Origin: Chiridota heheva
Taxonomy: Eukaryota > Echinodermata > Holothuroidea > Apodida > Chiridotidae
Assembly (NCBI GenBank): GCA_020152595.1
Contig: JAIGNY010000750.1
Location: forward strand, 509,501-573,500
Reading direction: 5' to 3'
DNA length: 64,000 nucleotides
Part shown: positions 1 to 64,000 of the stretch, piece by piece
Layout: the number at the start of each line of letters is the position of its first letter
Position numbering within the stretch: the first letter of the stretch is position 1
Made by a program: the position numbers and the translations under genes
The notes under the pieces: generated by a model
Seen by the model: only the letters and a program-made list of their open reading frames with translations
Databases searched by the model: none
Told to the model about the DNA's origin: nothing

Positions 1-403
1 CCTTTCTGAGCTATATGTACTTACATGTAACTATAAAACAAAACCATACTCGTTTGTTTTATAAGGCACATGGAAAACTACAACCAAACCATATTTAATT
101 TTCAGTTATTTCTTTTCAAACTTGATGTGTGATGTTTATATGTACAAGTAGATAGCTTACAAGTTCATGTATTCCTTAACATTTCTTTACTAAGTTAATT
201 TAAGTCTCAAGTTAATGTGAACATCTCCTGCACATACACGTCTTAACTCTCCTTCCAGGAATTATGGTAAATGATTAAAACAGTAAGCATTTACAAAAGA
301 AATGGAGAGATATGCCTGTTCATAAATTACACATTTGCATATTAACACCTACAAATTAAAAGCTGTAAAATTCAATATTGAATGAATTAGAATATGATTT
401 GTT
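1..403. other. intronic, nothing recognised
   Basis: AT-rich sequence beyond the last exon of the window. No exon with good splice sites, no RNA gene and no repeat that I recognise. Confidence 0.6.
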
Positions 404-925
404 CATAAAAAGAAATGGAAAGATATGCTTGTTCATAAGAATAAAATGAATATGATATGTCTGTTCTTAAAAAATAAATAGAGAGATATGTCTGTTCATA
501 AAAAAAGAAATGGAGAGATATGCCTGTTTATAAAAAAGAAATGGAGAGATATGTCTGTTCATAAAAAAGAAATGGAGAGAATATGCCTGTTTATAAAAAC
601 GTAAAAACGAAATGGAGAGATATGCCTGTTCATAAAAAAGAAATGGAGAGATATGTCTGTTCATAAAGAAGAAATGGGAGAGATATGCCTCTTCATAAAA
701 AGAAATGGACAGATATGCCTGTTTATAAAAAAGAAATGGAGATATGTCTGTTCATAAAAAAAGAAATGGAGAGAATATGCCTGTTTATAAAAACGTAAAA
801 ACGAAATGGAGAGATATGCCTGTTCATAAAAAAGAAATGGAGAGATATGTCTGTTCATAAAGAAGAAATGGGAGAGATATGCCTCTTCATAAAAAAGAAA
901 TGGACAGATATGTCTGTTCATAACT
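404..925. repeat. minisatellite, about 31-bp unit
   Basis: The unit starts GAAATGGAGAGATATG and continues with YCTGTTCATAAAA; about 16 diverged copies are present. A block of about 196 bp is itself duplicated: the variant containing AAAACGTAAAAACG occurs near 595-611 and again near 791-807 with the same neighbours. The whole lies downstream of the last GREB1 exon of the window, in the next intron. The short open frames across it are repeat artefacts. Confidence 0.9.
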
Positions 926-1213
926 CACACATTTGTATATTAACACCTACAAATTAAAAGCTGTGAAATTTCAATATTGAATGAATTAGAACATAATATT
1001 TTGGTCAATTTTGAACAAATTTGAATGTGATTTTTAACAATTTGGGATTCGTTCATATTTTCATTATTTTTACTCAAAGAAAATATAGCTTAAGTTGCCA
1101 CTACCTCTTTATAGATCTTAAACATGTGACTTCATACATAACACATACAGTAATAGGTTAAGTAAAACCCTTATGCAATTTATGAAAGGATCACATGCAA
1201 TTAGTGCACTTAC

Positions 1214-63126
<61,913 letters not shown>

Positions 63127-63439
63127 CTAAGAAAAAAAGAAATGACAATTACAGAAAATAGATCATTATAGTTAAAATTATGATTTTATGAAAAACTTAA
63201 AAGAAAAATTATTAAGCAATAAAGAAGCAGTTTATAACCTAAGTGGCTGCTGTAAACTAAGGCTACTTGATGGCTGCCTCTCAGAAGTGCTTTTGAAAAA
63301 TCACTGGTTAAGACATCTCTGGCAATCAAGAAATCATAAACGAAGGGTTATCATTAATGAAGGGCTTGTTTACTTAAAGATCTAGGTGGCAACTACTAAG
63401 AAAATATGAAAATAGCAAAACATTTCATCAAAATCTGTT

Positions 63440-63520
63440 ACAAATTGACCACTTAACAACAGCATGCAATTGACCACTTAACAGCATGCAATTGACCACT
63501 TAACAGCATGCAATTGTCCA
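63440..63520. repeat. 24-bp tandem repeat
   Basis: AATTGACCACTTAACAGCAT is repeated about four times with a 24-bp period. Confidence 0.85.
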
Positions 63521-64000
63521 TGGAAATATATGACATCACAAAGAGAGAGCCAGTGCATTTCCTTATGTTACATTAGTGTATTTCATTACTTTACCAATGT
63601 TCTTTAAACAATTAAATGTGACAAAAGGCTTTGAACCTCCATCATAACCTCAATCGACATTTAATTGGAGGAAACAGTTTGATTTTCAATTACTAAAGTT
63701 CACAACAGAAATTAAAAAATTAAACTAAAGATTTTGAGCCATCTTTCTTCGAATCATCGTAACTTTGCATACATTAAAAATTCTTTAAACTTTGACTCGG
63801 AAGCTACAGATGATTTTATGGTTTTTTCAAGCCTGTTCTGTTCCAAATCTCGAACTCTCTAATGTCTACTGTACACACCGTCACAGTAATCTAGTGCCAT
63901 CCCTCCCATATGTAGTTACTATCTTACAAGTCGTTTTTTAAGATCCTTATATTCAAGTTCTAAATTCTAAGTGCCAATTCTAATAGTGCAATGAACACTT
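63521..64000. other. intronic, upstream edge
   Basis: AT-rich. I looked for the missing N-terminal GREB1 exon on the minus strand and found no convincing candidate, so it should lie beyond 64000. Confidence 0.5.

Overview
The window is AT-rich, intron-rich eukaryotic DNA, most likely from a marine invertebrate; an echinoderm or hemichordate would fit, but the sequence alone does not settle the phylum. Evidence is many short phase-compatible exons with GT/AG borders and kilobase introns packed with LINE, SINE, DIRS, hAT and MITE remnants, minisatellites and one giant satellite. There are no bacterial features and no CRISPR array.

The only cellular gene I can support runs on the minus strand across the whole window. 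I assembled 23 coding exons from 63126 down to 1214 (about 4.7 kb of coding sequence, about 1565 residues). The product is recognisable as GREB1, the single-copy relative of vertebrate GREB1/GREB1L. Diagnostic blocks are [54 protein letters not shown] and HDAFHHCEECQ. The extreme N-terminus lies beyond 63126 and the rest of the C-terminal glycosyltransferase-like region lies beyond position 1214. Two exons each carry one extra base in a four-base homopolymer, and the codons for the vertebrate P-loop-like segment (GPPQIGKTG) are not found.

Layout by coordinate. 1-5200: last exon, minisatellites, a DIRS-terminus relic and a TTAA-type MITE. 5200-13754: five exons, interspersed family 1, a 50-bp minisatellite and a CR1/L2 LINE whose tail has become a (TAA)n tract. 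13755-24985: one 11.2 kb intron with (TA)n, CCAC-rich minisatellites, a second CR1/L2 LINE end and a 5 kb array of a 30-bp unit. 24986-43233: eleven exons with an I-like LINE with an intact RNase H reading frame, a foldback repeat, MITE family 2 and a pair of hAT-like MITEs. 43234-53431: one 10 kb intron holding a decayed DIRS retrotransposon and a dead hAT transposase. 53432-64000: six exons with MITE families 1-3, a tRNA-derived SINE and a second copy of the I-like LINE 3' end.

The most interesting material beyond the gene is a conserved hairpin module with compensatory stem changes shared by two MITE families, a stem-loop at DIRS-like termini found in several places, the intronic satellite whose sense strand repeats a donor-like AGGTGACAT about 168 times just inside an intron, and the two exon frameshifts that splice phase exposes.
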